This document shows, one piece after another, positions 42,370 through 42,865 of a stretch of 42,865 nt of DNA; the first letter of the stretch is position 1, and each line of letters opens with the position of its first letter. The position numbers and the translations under genes were made by a program. The notes beneath the pieces were generated by a model that searched no databases, was not told the origin of the DNA, and was given only the letters and a program-made list of their open reading frames with translations. Origin of the DNA: Nitrospirales bacterium (GTDB lineage Bacteria; Nitrospirota; Nitrospiria; Nitrospirales; UBA8639); the NCBI GenBank assembly GCA_022824735.1, contig JAJDZI010000119.1, positions 1 through 42,865 of the forward strand, in the 5' to 3' direction.

Positions 42370-42865
42370 TCAGCCGTGCCACGGAATCACGTCGGCACTT
42401 GGCGCACCTGTGACGTAGTCGGCCCACTTTTGCATCACCGATCGCCGCCGATCGAACAGATCGGAACGTTGATAGGCCCCCTCCACGCCTTTGACGACAT
42501 GGGCGAGACGGGCTTCGGCCACTTCGCGTGATACGTTCACGTCCGCACACCACGACCGGAAACACGCCCGGGCAATGGCATGGGGCACGCCATTGATCCC
42601 GTTCTCTCGGACTAGCTTGGAAATCGTCGCGTCGGACAGGGCCTTGCCCTGTGCGCTCGGAAACACCAGGGCCGACTCACTCTTGGACTGGGCCTCTTGC
42701 AAGATCTCACAGGCCCGCGATGACAACGGCACCCGATGCGCTCTGCCGGTTTTGGTGCGGGTGACCGGAATCACCCACATCTTGTTGGGGACATCGATTT
42801 CAGCCCATTCTGCCAGCCGCACCTCGCCGGACCGGGTCGCGGTGAGGACTTGAAACTCAAAGCAG
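42370..42865 (-). CDS. P4-type tyrosine integrase, C-terminal part (runs off right edge)
   Basis: The frame is open to the window edge, so the N-terminus lies outside. Visible motifs: catalytic Arg in LTATRSGEVRLAEW, the KTGRAHRVPLS beta segment, PHAIARACFRSWC (His and second Arg), AEARLAHVV, and the catalytic Tyr in EGAYQRSDLFDRRR. The His-to-Arg spacing (HAIAR) is one residue longer than the common HxxR. P4-type integrases insert islands at tRNA 3' ends, and this one reads inward from the right, so the attachment site is expected beyond the window. A weak hairpin plus T5 (about 42325-42357) may end the opposing transcript. Confidence 0.92.
   Translation of the reverse strand, partial: CFEFQVLTATRSGEVRLAEWAEIDVPNKMWVIPVTRTKTGRAHRVPLSSRACEILQEAQSKSESALVFPSAQGKALSDATISKLVRENGINGVPHAIARACFRSWCADVNVSREVAEARLAHVVKGVEGAYQRSDLFDRRRSVMQKWADYVTGAPSADVIPWHG

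Noticed and set aside
1-42865. CRISPR arrays, rRNA or intact tRNA genes
   Set aside because: No regularly spaced direct repeats and no rRNA or complete cloverleaf sequence were seen by eye.

Overview
The window is a stretch of chromosome from a diderm, LPS-producing bacterium. It carries LptD, BamA, a Skp-like factor and most of a lipid A/Kdo pathway. Core genes are GC-rich (mid-50s % by eye) and packed into operons with ATGA/GTGA overlaps. The gene set and order would fit a Nitrospirota-like organism, but that is an impression from gene content, not a demonstrated assignment.

Layout. (1) 1-5040 is a variable zone: an exported ankyrin/MORN protein cut by the left edge, three small AT-richer genes (one an exported HExxH protein), a MazEF-type toxin-antitoxin pair, and a REP-associated tyrosine transposase (RAYT) flanked by its own REP palindromes and carrying a third one in frame. 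(2) 5040-6830 (minus) holds a PHP phosphoesterase and a dihydroneopterin aldolase-methyltransferase fusion. (3) 6915-13964 (plus) starts at a near-consensus sigma70 promoter and reads moaC-moaD-moaE-moaA (molybdopterin), then accD, folC and lptD. (4) 13990-19607 (minus) holds an HD phosphohydrolase, a DUF2062 membrane protein, thiL and lon, with lon behind a strong promoter. (5) 19825-32070 (plus) is an outer-membrane operon: bamA, a skp-like lipoprotein gene, fabZ, lpxA, lpxI, a Gfo/Idh oxidoreductase, lpxB, msbA, a DUF374 acyltransferase, waaA and lpxK. lpxD is missing from its usual place between skp and fabZ. The DUF374 gene is split by a -1 frame change exactly at a dnaX-like A AAA AAG slippery sequence. 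(6) 32124-33185 (minus) is an unrecognised gene at the edge of the conserved block.

From about 33.2 kb to the right edge is a mobile island: two related 32-nt hairpin repeats, an AlpA-type regulator behind a perfect Shine-Dalgarno, a replication-relaxation gene broken by an IS30-family element and by an in-frame TGA, a fragment of an IS1595-type transposase, and a P4-type tyrosine integrase running off the right edge. The cargo from about 35.8 kb is clearly AT-richer than the chromosome and contains two compact pairs built around GHKL ATPases: (a) an ATPase with an N-terminal STAS-like region, overlapping a DUF4325 STAS-like gene; (b) a calcineurin-like metallophosphoesterase with a helical C-terminus, coupled by ATGA to a 755-residue Hsp90-like ATPase. 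Pair (b), with its own promoter-like sequence and intact catalytic motifs in both proteins, is the best candidate here for an undescribed (possibly defence) system; its function is inference only.

No tRNA, rRNA or CRISPR array was found.
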